Assembly: GCF_048771995.1 (NCBI RefSeq)
Contig: NC_133060.1
Span: 1,607,501 to 1,671,500 of the forward strand
Direction of reading: 5' to 3'
Length of the DNA: 64,000 nt
From: Taeniopygia guttata
Taxonomy: Eukaryota > Chordata > Aves > Passeriformes > Estrildidae
A program made the position numbers and the translations under genes. Each line of letters opens with the position of its first letter. Position 1 is the first letter of the stretch. The notes under the pieces are model-generated. The model made no database searches, was not told the DNA's origin, and saw nothing but the letters and a program-made list of their open reading frames with translations. Of the stretch, positions 32,256 to 45,760 are shown in pieces.

Positions 32256-32665
32256 GGGACGCCGCCATTACGGCGGCCGCCATGACCCTTCGCAGCAAGA
32301 AAAAAAAGGCAAAAAACGGAGTTTTTTATCAAGGCGACATGTCGCGACATAAATCAACAACCCCCAAAATTTACTAAAAACCCCCGTGAGGGGTTTGGAA
32401 GGGTTTGGAAGCCAAAATTTCCCCACGACAGGGCAATGGTGGCTGGGTGACCTCATCCAAGATGGCGGCCGGGGCGTCACGTTCAGGCGCCATCTTGAGC
32501 TGAGCAGCGCGGGCGGCAATGGGGAGGAGGAGGCCGCCGCCATTTTACCTCGCGTCCTTCCCTGAAGGCGAGGCCGCCATTTCGGAAAAGGGCAGCTCCG
32601 CTCTCATCCCGGACAGCAGCGGGGAAACGTAAATAAAAGCAGAAAAACGTAAATAAAATCAAATA
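32256..32665. promoter_or_regulatory. CpG-rich block with a cluster of YY1-like sites
   Basis: Six GCCGCCAT/AAGATGGCGGC-type cores: 32261, 32276, 32459 (AAGATGGCGGCC), 32487 (GCGCCATCTTG), 32536 and 32573. Such cores are typical just downstream of CpG-island promoters. The block ends in AATAAA-rich sequence (32630-32665). No splice-supported exon was found on either strand; it may be a promoter or enhancer of a non-coding transcript or of TRIM. Confidence 0.5.
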
Positions 32666-32860
32666 AATGCTGCTGTTTTCTCCTCTCCATCTGTTTCGTG
32701 GAGGAGGGATTGCTTCCAGTAGGGATGTAAATCCCTAAATCCCCTAGGAAAGGGCTGATGTTGGTTTAAAAGTGGTTTTTGAGTAATTTTTTTATCCCTG
32801 AATTCACCTTCCTGGAGGGGATTTTTAACAGTGGTGGGGACACGGCAGAGAAGCTGATGC
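32666..32860. other. Unique spacer
   Basis: Single-copy sequence between the YY1-like block and the LTR; nothing recognised. Confidence 0.4.
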
Positions 32861-33408
32861 TGTGAAAAACCACTTTGAAAAGTTTAATAATAATGAAATG
32901 GTTATAAAAATAGTAATATAATTAGTGTAATAAAAATTTAGAGTTAGGACAATTACAAGGCAATAAAAAGCAAAGAATTGCGGATGTTTGGATGCTCTTG
33001 GACACTAAGTCACAAAAAGCATCCCTTGTGAACAAAGGAATAACCTTAAAAGAAATAGCCTGTTGCATATTCATATATCCTTCATGGTTATGCATATATT
33101 TTATTTGAAACAAGAACTCTCTTGGATGTCAACTGTTTCCTTTAATCCCCAAGGAGTCTGAGCAAGGCCTGAAGAAATTTTCTTCTTCTGATAAGAAAAC
33201 CATAAATTCCTTTTCTCTGGAAGATTTAGGTGTTCCTCAAAGCCAGTATCTCATTCCTAAAAAAAAAAACAAACTCCCCTCCACATACATAATCTCTATT
33301 TTAACCTTATGTTGGAACCTAAAATTATATTTAACACCCTACTTAAGAGAATTAATAGCGCATCACTTTCTAACATCACACACACAATATGCATTGTAAT
33401 ATTTGCCA
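32861..33408 (-). mobile_element. Solo LTR-like element, near full length
   Basis: About 550 bases; the minus-strand sequence ends in TTTTTCACA at 32861 and begins near TGGCAAATATTAC at 33408, i.e. TG...CA ends. Related fragments occur at 323-430, 19590-19735, 40110-40255 and 40563-40620, so this is an interspersed family, probably an avian endogenous-retrovirus LTR. No internal region accompanies it, so it reads as a solo LTR. Its boundary near 33408 is approximate and no clear target duplication was seen. Moderate age. Confidence 0.55.
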
Positions 33409-33554
33409 AAAGCCAATGGTAAAATACGCGTTTTTCACAGAAACGTTCCTCAAATATTGGAGGAACCCCTTTTTAGGGGTTAAAATTTGGCCGTTTTTAA
33501 CCCTTAGGGCCTTATGGGGCCTCAGGGGCATCGCCCCCCCCCCTCAAGCGCTTC

Positions 33555-33914
33555 TCGTTCTGCGCATGCGCGGCGGCACCGCCCACTCATAGCCACGCCC
33601 CTTACTGCACCCCCCACCCGTAGCCACGCCCCCTTTCCGCACCCTTTATATAGAGCCGCGCGTTGACCACGCCCACTTAATGATATGCAGCGAAACCACG
33701 CCTCTTTCTCCTTCCCGCGCATGCGCAGTCCCGCCTTTTCTCCCGCCTTTTCTCCCTCCCCTCAGCCCTCAGTCGGGCGGCGGCGCCGTGCGGGACGGAC
33801 GGGCCGCGCAGATTTTTTATTTATTTTTTTTTTTATTAAGGCCTCTTTATCCTCACCGGCGCCACGACCGGGACCGGCCCCGACCTCCGAGCCACCCCCG
33901 GCCCCGCTGCCGCT
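33555..33914 (+). promoter_or_regulatory. TRIM gene promoter with NRF1 sites, GC boxes and TATA-like element
   Basis: Two NRF1-type palindromes, TGCGCATGCGCG (33561-33572) and CGCGCATGCGCA (33716-33727). Several KLF/Sp-type CCACGCCCC boxes lie between 33590 and 33700. A TATA-like TATATAG at 33647-33653 would place the start near 33680, giving a 5' UTR of about 235 bases. The ATG at 33915 follows CCGCTGCCGCT and is followed by G. Confidence 0.65.
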
Positions 33915-34412
33915 ATGGAGGCTCCACCCGCTCCTCCCGCCGCTCCTCCAGCGCCGTGCAGCGCCGCTCGCAGCCTGCAGGACGAGCTGACGTGCCCGGT
34001 GTGTTTGGAATACTTTAACGACCCTGTGCTGGTGGCGGAGTGCGGCCACAACTTCTGCCGCGCCTGCGTTACTCAATGCTGGGAAGACTCCGCACGCCGC
34101 CTGTGCTGCCCGCAATGCCGAGAACCGGTCCCGCAACGCCTTTTCCGCCCTAACCGCTCTCTGGGTAACATCGTTCACATCGTCCGCCAGTTGGGATTAC
34201 CTCCCGGTAATGCCGAACCACCTCCCGCTGCTTCACCACCGCTTCCCGCCGCTCCGGTGCCCTCAGGGCCCTCCCGGTGTCCGCGGCACGGGGAACCGCT
34301 GCGGCTTTTCTGCGTGCAGGACCGGCGGGCCGTGTGCGTGGTGTGCCACTTGTCCCGGGAGCACCGGGCCCACACCGTGCTGCCCGCCGAGGAGGCCGCC
34401 CACGCCGCCGAG
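33915..34412 (+). CDS. TRIM exon 1 (RING and B-box)
   Basis: Encodes residues 1-166, from MEAPPAPPAAPPAPCSAARS through the RING and B-box to EEAAHAAE, donor GAG|GTCAGT. Phase 0 out. A proline/alanine-rich linker (about residues 96-120) separates RING from B-box. The frame stays open to 34454 only by read-through. Confidence 0.94.
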
Positions 34413-37400
34413 GTCAGTGCCCCCGCCGCTATTGGCGTGGAAAAAGGAGAATAGTCCCTTTTCCCGGCTGGGGGGATCGTGGGGTGTCGAGACATTCCCG
34501 AAAAGGAAGAAAAAAAACACCTCGGGGTGTTTCTTAGCAGCGAGGATTCCATCCCTCTTTTTTTGGGGGGATCACATTTTTTTTTGGGGTGCAGCATTAC
34601 CCCCTAAGAAATGGACCCCATCCCTTGTCCTAAGAAAGGGACCCCATCCCTTCTCGTAAGAAATGGATTTCATCCCTGGTCTTTTTTTTTTATTTTTGGG
34701 GTGCAGTATCCCCCCTAAGAAATGGATCTCATCCCTGGTCTTTTTTTTTTTGGGGTGCAGTATCCCCCCTAAGAAATGGACCTCATCCCTGGTTTTTTTT
34801 TATTTTTGGGGTGCAGCATCACCCCCTAAGAAATGGACCCCATCCCTTGTCCTAAGAAATGGACCCCATCCCTGGTCTTTTTTTTATTTTTGGGGTGCAG
34901 TATTCCCCCTAAGAAATGGACCACATCCATCCCTGGTCTTTTTTTTTTTATTTTTGGGGTGCAGCATCCCCCCCTAAGAAATGGATCTCATCCCTGGTCT
35001 TTTTATTTTTTTGGGGTGCAGTATTCCCCCTAAGAAATGGACCACATCCATCCCTGGTCTTTTTATTTATTTTTGGGGTGCAGCATCCCCCCCTAAGAAA
35101 TGGACCCCATCCCTTGTCCTAAGAAATGGACCCCATCCCTGGTCTTTTATTTTTTGTGGGTGCAGTATTCCCTCCCCTAAGAAATGGATCTCATCCCTGG
35201 TCTTTTTTTTTTTTGGGGTGCAGCATCCCCCCTAGGAAATGGACCCCATCCCTTGTCCTAAGAAATGGACCCCATCCCTGGTCTTTTTTTTATTTTTGGG
35301 GTGCAGCATCCCCCCTAAGAAATGGACCACATCCCTGGTCTTTTTTTTTTTTTGGGGTGCAGCATCCCCCCTAAGAAATGGACCACATCCATCCCTGGTC
35401 TTTTTTTTTTTTTGGGGTGCAGCATTCCCCCCTAAGAAATGGACCCCATCCCTTGTCCTAAGAAATGGACCACATCCATCCCTGGTCTTTTTTTTTTTAT
35501 TTTTGGGGTGCAGCATCCCCCCTAAGAAATGGACCACATCCATCCCTGGTCTTTTTTTATTTTTGGGGTGCAGCATCCCCCCCCTAAGAAATGGATCTCA
35601 TCCCTGGTCTTTTTTTTTTTGGGGTGCAGTATTTCCCCCTAAGAAATGGACCCCATCCCTTGTCCTAAGAAATGGATCCCATCCCTTGTCCTAAGAAATG
35701 GACCACATCCATCCCTGGTCTTTTTATTTTTGGGGTGCAGCATCCCCCCTAAGAAATGGACCCCATCCCTTGTCCCAAGAAATGGATCTCATCCCTGGTC
35801 TTTTTTTTTATTTATTTTTGGGGTGCAGCATCCCCCCCTGAGAAATGGACCCCATCCCTGGTCTTTTTTTTTGGGAGATCACATTTTTTATTTTTGGGGT
35901 GCAGCATTCCCCCCTAAGAAATGGACCCCATCCCTTGTCCTAAGAACTGGACCCCATCCATCCCTGGTCTTTTTTTTTTTATTTTTGGGGTGCAGTATTC
36001 CCCCCTAAGAAATGGACCCCATCCCTGGTCTTTTTTTTTTTATTTTTGGGGTGCAGCATCCCCCCTAGGAAATGGACCCCATCCCTGGTCTTTTTTTTTG
36101 GACCCCCCACTTTCTTTTGGGTTTCTGCCTTTTGGGGACCCCCCAGTTTCACGGAGAGTACAGAAATGAGCCCCCAGTCCCCCGCCCCTTCACTTTTTGG
36201 GGTGCACTAAGGGCTGTGTGGATCTCAGGGGGGGATCCCCTCCCCAACTGCTTCCAAAATTGGGGGTGCAGAACAACCTGAATCACCCCAAAATGCAGAA
36301 AAACCGGGATAAGGTGCAGTAAGCAGCAGTTTTTGTAGTGCCAACTTGAACTGGTTTGAACTGGGAGGATACTGGATCCCCTCCCCAACTGCTTCCAGAA
36401 TTGGGGGGCTCTGCTTCCAGAATTGGGGGTGCAGAATGACCTGAATCACCCCAAAACTTGGATATCCCGGGGTTTAAACTGCAGTTTTTGTAGTGCCAGC
36501 TCGAACTGGTTTGAACTGGGAGGATACTGGGTCCCCTCCCCAGTTGCTTCCAGAATTTGGGGGGCGCTGATTCCAGAATTGGGGGTGCAGAACAACCTGA
36601 ATCACCCCAAAACTTGGATATCCCGGGGGTAAACTGCAGTTTTTGTAGTGCCAGATCGAACTGGTTTGAACTGGGAGGATACTGGATCCCCTCCCCAGAT
36701 GCTTCCAGAATTGGGGGGCGCTGCTTCCCGAATTTGGGGTGCAGAATGACCTGAATCACCCCAAAATGCGGAAAAACCGGGGTAAGGTGCAGTAAACAGC
36801 AGTTTTTGTAGTGCCAGCTCAAACTGGTTTGAACTGGGAGGATACTGGATCCCCTCCCCAACTGCTTCCAGAATTGGGGGGCGCTGCTTCCCGAATTTGG
36901 GGTGCAGAATGACCTGAATCACCCCAAAACTGGGATAACTCAGGGTTTAAACTGCAGTTTTTGTAGTGCCAGATTGAACTGGTTTGAACTGGGAGAATAC
37001 TGGATCCCCTCCCCAACTGCTTCCAGAATTGGGGGGGTGCTGATTCCAGAATTGGGGGTGCAGAACAACCTGAATCACCCCAAAATGTGAAAAAACCAGG
37101 GTTTAAACTGCCGTTTTTGTAGTGCCAGTTTGAACTGGTTTGAACTGGGAGGATACTGGGTCACCTCCCCAATTGATTCCAGAATTGGGGGGCACAGAAA
37201 AACCTGAATCACCCCAAAACACAGATTTATGGAATTCCAGCAGGTCTGATCACAATCGGGGATTTATGGAAAATTCCAACGGGTCTGATCACGATCAGGG
37301 AATTATCGTGATCAGGGAATTATGGAATTCCAGCGGGTCTGATCACGATCACGGATTTATGGAATTCCAGCGGGTCTGATCATGATCACGGATTTATGGA

Positions 37401-40400
37401 ATTCCAGCGGGTCTGATCGTGATCGGGGATTTATGGAATTCCAGCGGGTCTGATCGCGATCATGGATTTATGGAATTCCAGAGGGTCTAATTGCAATTAG
37501 GGAATTACGGAAAATTCCAGCGGGTCTGATCACAATCACGGATTTATGGAATTCCAACGGGTCTGATCACGATCACGGATTTATGGAATTCCAGCGAGTC
37601 TGATCGTGATCAGGGAATTATCGTGATCAGGGAATTATGGAATTCCAGCGGGTCTGATCACGATCGGGGATTTATGGAATTCCAGCGGGTCTGATCGTGA
37701 TCATGGAATTATGGAATTCCAGCGGGTCTGATCACGATCAGGGAATTATCGTGATCACGGATTTATGGAATTCCAACGGGTCTGATCGCGATCGGGGATT
37801 TATGGAATTTTTATGGAATTCCAGCAGGTCTGATCGTGATCAGGGAATTATCGTGATCAGGGAATTACGGAATTCCAATGGGTCTGATCACGATCACGGA
37901 TTTATGGAATTCCAGCGGGTCTGATCACGATCACGGATTTATGGAATTCCAGCGGGTCTGATCACGATCAGGGAATTATCGTGATCAGGGATTTATGGAA
38001 TTCCAGCGGGTCTGATCGTGATCGGGGATTTATGGAATTCCAACGGGATCTGATCACGATCGGGGATTTATGGAATTCCAGCGGGTCTGATCACGATCGG
38101 GGATTTATGGAATTCCAGCGGGTCTGATCACGATCAGGGAATTATTGTGATCAGGGAATTATGGAATTCCAGCGGGTCTGATCACGATCGGGGATTTATG
38201 GAATTCCAACGGGTCTGATCACGATCGGGGATTTATGGAATTCCAGCGGGTCTGATGGCGATCAGGGAATTATCGTGATCAGGGAATTATGGAATTCCAG
38301 CGGGTCTGATCGTGATCATGGATTTATGGATTGAATTCCAGCGGATCTGATCGCGATCAGGGAATTACCGTGATCAGGGAATTATGGAATTCCAGCGGGT
38401 CTGATCACGATCAGGGATTTATGGAAAATTCCAGCGGGTCTGATCACGATCACAGATTTATGGAATTCCAGCGGGTCTGATCACGATCACGGATTTATGG
38501 AATTCCAGCGGGTCTGATCGCGATCAGGGAATTATGGTGATCAGGGATTTATGGAATTCCAGCGGGTCTGATCGCGATCATGGATTTATGGAATTCCAGC
38601 AGGTCTGATTGCGATCAGGGATTTATGGAATTCCAGCGGGTCTGATCACGATCACGGATTTATGGAAAATTCCAACGGGTCTGATCGCGATCGGGGATTT
38701 ATGGAATTTTTATGGAATTCCAGCGGGTCTGATCGTGATCAGGGAATTATCGTGATCACGGATTTATGGAATTCCAGCGGGTCTGATCACGATCAGGGAA
38801 TTATCGTGATCAGGGAATTATGGAATTCCAGCGGGTCTGATCGCGATCAGGGAATTATTGCGATCAGGGATTTATGGAATTCCAGCGGGTCTGATCACGA
38901 TCACGGATTTATGGAATTCCAGCGGGTCTGATCGCGATCAGGGATTTATGGAAAATTCCAGCGGGTCTGATCGCGATTGGGGATTTATGGAATTCCAGCG
39001 GGTCTGATGGCGATCAGGGAATTATCGTGATCACGGATTTATGGAATTCCAGCGGGTCTGATCGCGATCAGGGATTTACGGAAAATTCCAGCAGATCTGA
39101 TCACGATCGGGAATTTATGGAATTCCAATGGGTCTGATCGCGATCAGGGATTTACGGAATTCCAGCGGGTCTGACGGGGATTTGTTAATCATCATTAACC
39201 ACCACCTATTAATTATTGTGCTCATTAAATCCTTTTAAAGTGGGATTTTCTCCCAGAACTGTTGTGGTTCCTCTTCCGGGGATGTTGGCGCTGTCCCCCC
39301 GCCCCAAATTTGGGATTTTTTCCTTTATTTTAAAATAAAGATCCAGGTTGTTGCTCCTTTGGGTTTTTTTCCCCCCTCATTAATTTACTTTTATGACTGT
39401 TTGATAATTACTTGTTGCTGAGCTCCTCCCTTCTCTCTTTTATTTTTTTTTTGCTTTAATCTCATGGATAAATTCCAAAATCAGCAACTTCTGGCTCTCA
39501 ACAAGTCAAAATGTTTGTATTTAGGGTTTTAATTATAAAATAACTTGATTTATTTGCCCCCAGGGCTCGCTGCTGTTTGCAGGGTATGGCCCTCCATGGA
39601 GGTCAAACCACTTCAATAAGGCTGAGTTTAATTAATTAATAATTAATAATTTAATGAGCAGTTCAGAGGCAGCAGTTCCTCCTGTTGTGGGGGGTCCAAC
39701 CCAATTTTGGGGCACTTTGAGGAGGAATCTGGGAGGTAATCCTGGGAGAAGGACAGGGGAATTGTTTAAAATTAAATAATTCTTTTTTTTTTTCATTTTT
39801 TTGGGCTGGTTGAGGGTGAATTTTGATGTTTTTGAGGTCAGCTGCTGGTTCCAGCTCCCGAAATAAACCCAAATAAACCCAGATTTGGTAAATTTAGTAA
39901 TTTTAAAGTGCAGAATTCCCAAAGTTTGTGTTGTTGTGATTTCAGGAGGTGCCCCAGGAGCATTTGAGCTCCCTGAGGAAAGGACGCGAAGAGGCCAAAG
40001 CTGAGCGGGAGCGGCAGAGCCAGGAGCTGCTGGTGAGTGCCAAAAATATTTTAATAATAAAATTATTTAATATTTAATTAAAATATTTAATAATAAAATT
40101 AATAAAAATTTTAATAATAATATAAAAACAGGAATGCAATTAGAGTAATAAAGGTTAGAGTTAGGAGAATTACAAGGCAATAAAAAGCAAAAAATTACGG
40201 ATGTTTGGATGCTCTTGGGCAATAAGTCACGAAAAAATCCCTTGTGAACAAAGGGATACAAAAATACAAAAATACAAAAATACAAAAATACAAAAATACA
40301 AAAATACAAAAATACAAAAGTACAAAAATACAAAAATACCAAACCAGCAGGGAACCATCACTTTAATCACCACAAATCCGCCTTTATTAGGGGCCAAAAT

Positions 40401-43400
40401 AATAAATGTGAGAGAGGGGAAAAAAAAGGAGATAAAAGCATAAAAAGAGAGAAAAATGGGGATGGAATTGCTGCCAGCACAGGTGAGATCCTCGCTGGTC
40501 TGGGTTGTGTTGGGGAAAATATCCAAAATTTTGGTCAACTGTGAAAACTCCAATCACTTGTTTTTTCAAAGTTATAAAAGTTTAATAATAATATAAAAAT
40601 AGGAATACAATTAGAGTAATTGTGGGTGAGGATTCCCTGCCCTGAGGTGGATTTTCCTCAATATCTATATCTATCTATATCTCAATCAATATCTATATTT
40701 TTTTAATAAATCAATAAATTGATTTTAATTGATTTTTTATTTTAATTTATTTTAAAATTTATTTTAATTGATTTTTATTTAATAAATAAATAAATTTCCT
40801 GTGAGGAATCTCATCCCTCAGAGATTTTCCCACTTGAGGGTGAGGATTCCTTACCTTGAGGTGGATTTTCCTCAATATCTATATCTATCTATATCTCAAT
40901 CAATATCTATATTTTTTTAATAAATCACTCCCCTTTTCCTGTGAGATTTTCCCACTTGAGGGTGAGGATTCCCTACCCTGAGGTGGATTTTCCTCAATAT
41001 CTATATCTATATCTATATCTATATCTATATCTATATCTATATCTATATCTATATCTATATCTATATCTATCTATATCTCAATCAATATCTATATTTTTTT
41101 AATAAATCAATAAATTATTTTTAAATTTAAATTTAAAAAATTTAAAAAATTAAAAAATTTAAATTTAAATTTAAAAAATTTAATTGATTTTTTATTTAAT
41201 AAATAAATAAATTTCCTGTGAGGAATCTCACCCCGCAGAGATTTTCCCACTTGAGGGTGAGGATTCCCTACCCTGAGGTGGATTTTCCTCAATATCTATA
41301 TCTATCTATATCTCAATCAATATCTATATTTTTTTAATAAATCAATAAATTGATTTTAATTGATTTTTTATTTAATAAATAAATAAATTTCCTGTGAGGA
41401 ATCTCACCCCGCAGAGATTTTCCCACTTGGGGGTGAGGATTCCCTACCCTGAGGTGGATTTTTATCCGTCCCAGCTGGATATCGATACTAAATCAATATT
41501 TATATTTTTTAAATAAATCAATCCCCTTTTCCTGTGAGATTTTCCCACTTGAGGGTGAGGATTCCCTACCCTGAGGTGGATTTTCCTCAATATCTATATC
41601 TATATCTATATCTATATCTATATCTATATCTATATCTATATCTATCTATATCTCAATCAATATCTATATTTTTTTAATAAATCAATAAATTATTTTTAAA
41701 TTTAAATTTAAAAAATTTAAAAAATTTAAAAATTTAAATTTAAATTTAAAAAATTTAATTGATTTTTTATTTAATAAATAAATAAATTTCCTGTGAGGAA
41801 TCTCATCCCTCAGAGATTTTCCCATTTGAGGGTGAGGATTCCCTACCCTGAGGTGGATTTTCCTCAATATCTATATCTATCTATATCTCAATCAATATCT
41901 ATATTTTTTTAATAAATCAATAAATTTATTTTAATTGATTTTTTATTTTAATTTATTTTAAAATTTATTTTAATTGATTTTTATTTAATAAATAAATAAA
42001 TTTCCTGTGAGGAATCTCACCCCTCAGAGATTTTCCCACTTGAGGGTGAGGATTCCCTACCCTGAGGTGGATTTTCCTCAATATCTATATCTATCTATAT
42101 CTCAATCAATATCTATATTTTTTTAATAAATCAATCCCCTTTTCCTGTGAGATTTTCCCACTTGAGGGTGAGGATTCCCTACCCTGAGGTGGATTTTTAT
42201 CCATCCCAGCTGGATATTGATACTAAATCAATATCTATATTTTTTTAATAAATCAATAAATTGATTTTAATTGATTTTTTATTTAATAAATAAATAAATA
42301 AATTTCCTGTGAGGAATCTCACCCCGCAGAGATTTTCTCACTTGAGGTGGATTTTCCTCTGGAATTGCAGAAACAAACGGAGGTGGAACGTCAGAAAATC
42401 GTGGAAGAGGTCAAAGATCTGAAGGAGTTCCTGGAGGAGAAGGAGAAGCTCCTCCTGTCCCGCCTGGAGGAGCTGGAGAAGAACATCGGACACCGCAGGG
42501 ACCAGAGCGTGGCCAGGCTGGACGAGGACATCGCCCGGCTGGACAAACTCCTGGCGGACAGCGGGACGGGGAACGCGCCTGGCGAGGTGGGAACTCGGAA
42601 TTCCCGAATTTTGGGCAAAAATAGGGAAAAAAACCCGATATATGGGGTTGAAAATAGCATTTTTGGGGGTAAAAATGTCGTGATTGTGGGGGCTGGACAA
42701 ACTCCTGGCGGAGCAGGGAGGGGACGGCGGGACGGGGAACGCGCCTGGCGAGGTGGGAACTCGGAATTCCCGTTTATGGGCACAGAAATCCCGAATTTTG
42801 GGCAAAAATAGGGAAAAAATCTATATATGGGGTTGAAAATATCGTTTGTGGGGATAAAAATGTCGTGATTGTGGGGGCTGGACAAACTCCTGGCGGAGCA
42901 GGGAGGGGACGGCGGGACGGGGAACGCGCCTGGCGAGGTGGGAACTCGGAATTCCCGAATTTTGGGCAAAAATAGGGAAAAAAAACCAATATATGGGGTT
43001 GAAAATAGCGTTTGTGGGGGTAAAAATGTCGTGATTGTGGGGGCTGGACAAACTCCTGGCGGAGCAGGGAGGGGACGGCGGGACGGGGAACGCGCCTGGC
43101 GAGGTGGGACACTCAGAATTCCCGAATTTTGGGCAAAAATAGGGAAAAAAAAACAATATATGGGGTTGAAAATAGCGTTTGTGGGGATAAAAATGTCGTG
43201 ATTGTGGGGGCTGGACAAACTCCTGGCGGAGCAGGGAGGGGACAGCGGGACGGGGAACGCGCCTGGCGAGGTGGGAACTCGGAATTCCCGAATTTTGGGC
43301 AAAAATAGGGAGAAAAACCGATATATGGGGTTGAAAATTTCGTTTGTGGGGGTAAAAATGTCGTGATTGTGGGGGCTGGACAAACTCCTGGCGGAGCAGG

Positions 43401-44903
43401 GAGGGGACGGCGGGACGGGGAACGCGCCTGGCGAGGTGGGAACTCGGAATTCCCGAATTTTGGGCAAAAATAGGGAAAAAAACCGAAATATGGGGTTGAA
43501 AATATCGTTTGTGGGGGTAAAAATGTCGTGATTGTGGGGGCTGGACAAACTCCTGGCGGAGCAGGGAGGGGACAGCGGGACGGGGAACGCGCCTGGCGAG
43601 GTGGGAACTCGGAATTCCCACTTAGGGGCACAAAAATCCCGAATTTTGGGCAAAAATAGGGAGAAAAAACCGATATATGGGGTTGAAAATAGCGTTTTTG
43701 GGGGTAAAAATGTCGTGATTGTGGGGGCTGGACAAACTCCTGGCGGAGCAGGGAGGGGACGGCGGGACGGGGAACGCGCCTGGCGAGGTGAGAACTCGGA
43801 ATTCCCGATAAAGGGAGCGGAAATCCCGGAATTTTGGGCAAAAATAGGGAGAAAATCCGATATATGGGGTTGAAAATAGCGTTTGTGGGGGTAAAAATGT
43901 CGTGATTGTGGGGGCTGGACAAACTCCTGGCGGAGCAGGGAGGGGACGGCGGGACGGGGAACGCGCCTGGCGAGGTGGGAACTCGGAATTCCCGATAAAG
44001 GGAGCGGAAATCCCGGATTTTGGGCAAAAATAAGGAAAAAAAACCGATATATGGGGTTGAAAATAGCGTTTGTGGGGGTAAAAATGTCGTGATTGTGGGG
44101 GCTGGACAAACTCCTGGCGGAGCAAGGAGGGGACGGCAGGACGGGGAACGCGCCTGGCGAGGTGGGAACTCGGAATTCCCACTTAGGGGCACAAAAATCC
44201 CGAATTTTGGGCAAAAATAGGGAAAAAAACCCGATATATGGGGTTGAAAATATCGTTTGTGGGGATAAAAATGTCGTGATTGTGGGGGCTGGACAAACTC
44301 CTGGCGGAGCAGGGAGGGGACGGCGGGACGGGGAACGCGCCGGGCGAGGTGGGACACTCAGAATTCCCGTTTATGGGCACAGAAATCCCGGATTTCGGGC
44401 AAAAATAGGGAAAAAAACCGATATATGGGGTTGAAAATATCGTTTGTGGGGATAAAAATGTCGTGATTGTGGGGGCTGGACAAACTCCTGGCGGAGCAGG
44501 GAGGGGACGGCGGGACGGGGAACGCGCCTGGCGAGGTGGGACACTCGGAAATCCCGGATTTTGGGCAAAAATAGGGAGAAAAACCGATATATGGGGTTGA
44601 AAATAGCGTTTGTGGGGGTAAAAATGTCGTGATTGTGGGGGCTGGACAAACTCCTGGCGGAGCAGGGAGGGGACGGCGGGACGGGGAACGCGCCTGGCGA
44701 GGTGGGAACTCGGAATTCCCGATAACGGGAGCGGAAATCCCGGATTTTGGGCAAAAATAGGGAAAAAAAACCTATATATGGGGTTGAAAATATCGTTTGT
44801 GGGGATAAAAATGTCCGGATTGTGGGGACAAAAAAGTTCTGTTTGTGGGGACAAAAAAGTTCCATTTATCTAGGCGAGAATTTCCATTTATGGGTCAAAA
44901 TAT

Positions 44904-44938
<35 letters not shown>

Positions 44939-45729
44939 TCAGGGCAATAAATTTATTGGGGGGGAAAAAAATTCTATTAACGGGGTGAAAAATTCCATTT
45001 ATAGATACCTTTAAGGGGACAAAAAAGTCCTGATTATGGGGACAAAAATGTTCCATTTATCTAGGGTCAAAATATTTATTTATTTATCGGGGCAATAAAT
45101 TTATTGGGGGGGAAAAAATTCTTATTAACGGGGTGAAAAATTCCATTTATAGATACCTTTAAGGGGACAAAAAAGTTCTGTTTATGGGGACAAAAATGTT
45201 CCATTTATCTAGGGTCAAAATATTTATTTATTTATCGGGGCAATAAATTTATTGTGGGGAAAAAAATTCTATTAACAGGGTGAAAAATTCCATTTATAGA
45301 TACCTTTAAGGGGACAAAAAAGTCCTGATTATGGGGTGGAAAAAGTTCCATTTATGTAGGCGAGAATTTCCATTTATGGGTCAAAATATTTATTTATTTA
45401 TTGGGGGGAAAAAAATTTCTATTAATGGGGTGAAAAATGCCATTTATAGATACAAAGATACCTTTAAGGGGACAAAAAAAGTCCTGTTTATGGGGTGGAA
45501 AAAGTTCCATTTATCTAGGCGAAAATTTCCATTTATGGGTCAAAATATTTATTTATTTATTGGGGGGAAAAAAAATTCTATTAATGGGGTGAAAAATTCC
45601 ATTTATAGATACAAAGATACCATTAAGGGGACAAAAAAGTCCTGATTATGGGGACAAAAAAGTTCTGTTTGTGGGGTGGAAAAAGTTCCATTTATGTAGG
45701 TGAGAATTTCCATTTATGAGTCAAAATAT

Positions 45730-45760
<31 letters not shown>

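Noticed and set aside
32268-32543. 91-codon minus-strand frame starting MAAASSSPLPPALL
   Set aside because: Overlaps the YY1-like cluster; no splice sites, domain or plausible stop context. Kept as regulatory sequence only.
36230-39175. CRISPR-like array of regular repeats
   Set aside because: Repeats are contiguous with no unique spacers, in a vertebrate intron.
42391-44214. 607-codon antisense frame and several overlapping ones
   Set aside because: Translation of the TRIM exon 3 copy array; peptide repeats the same 55-60 residues.
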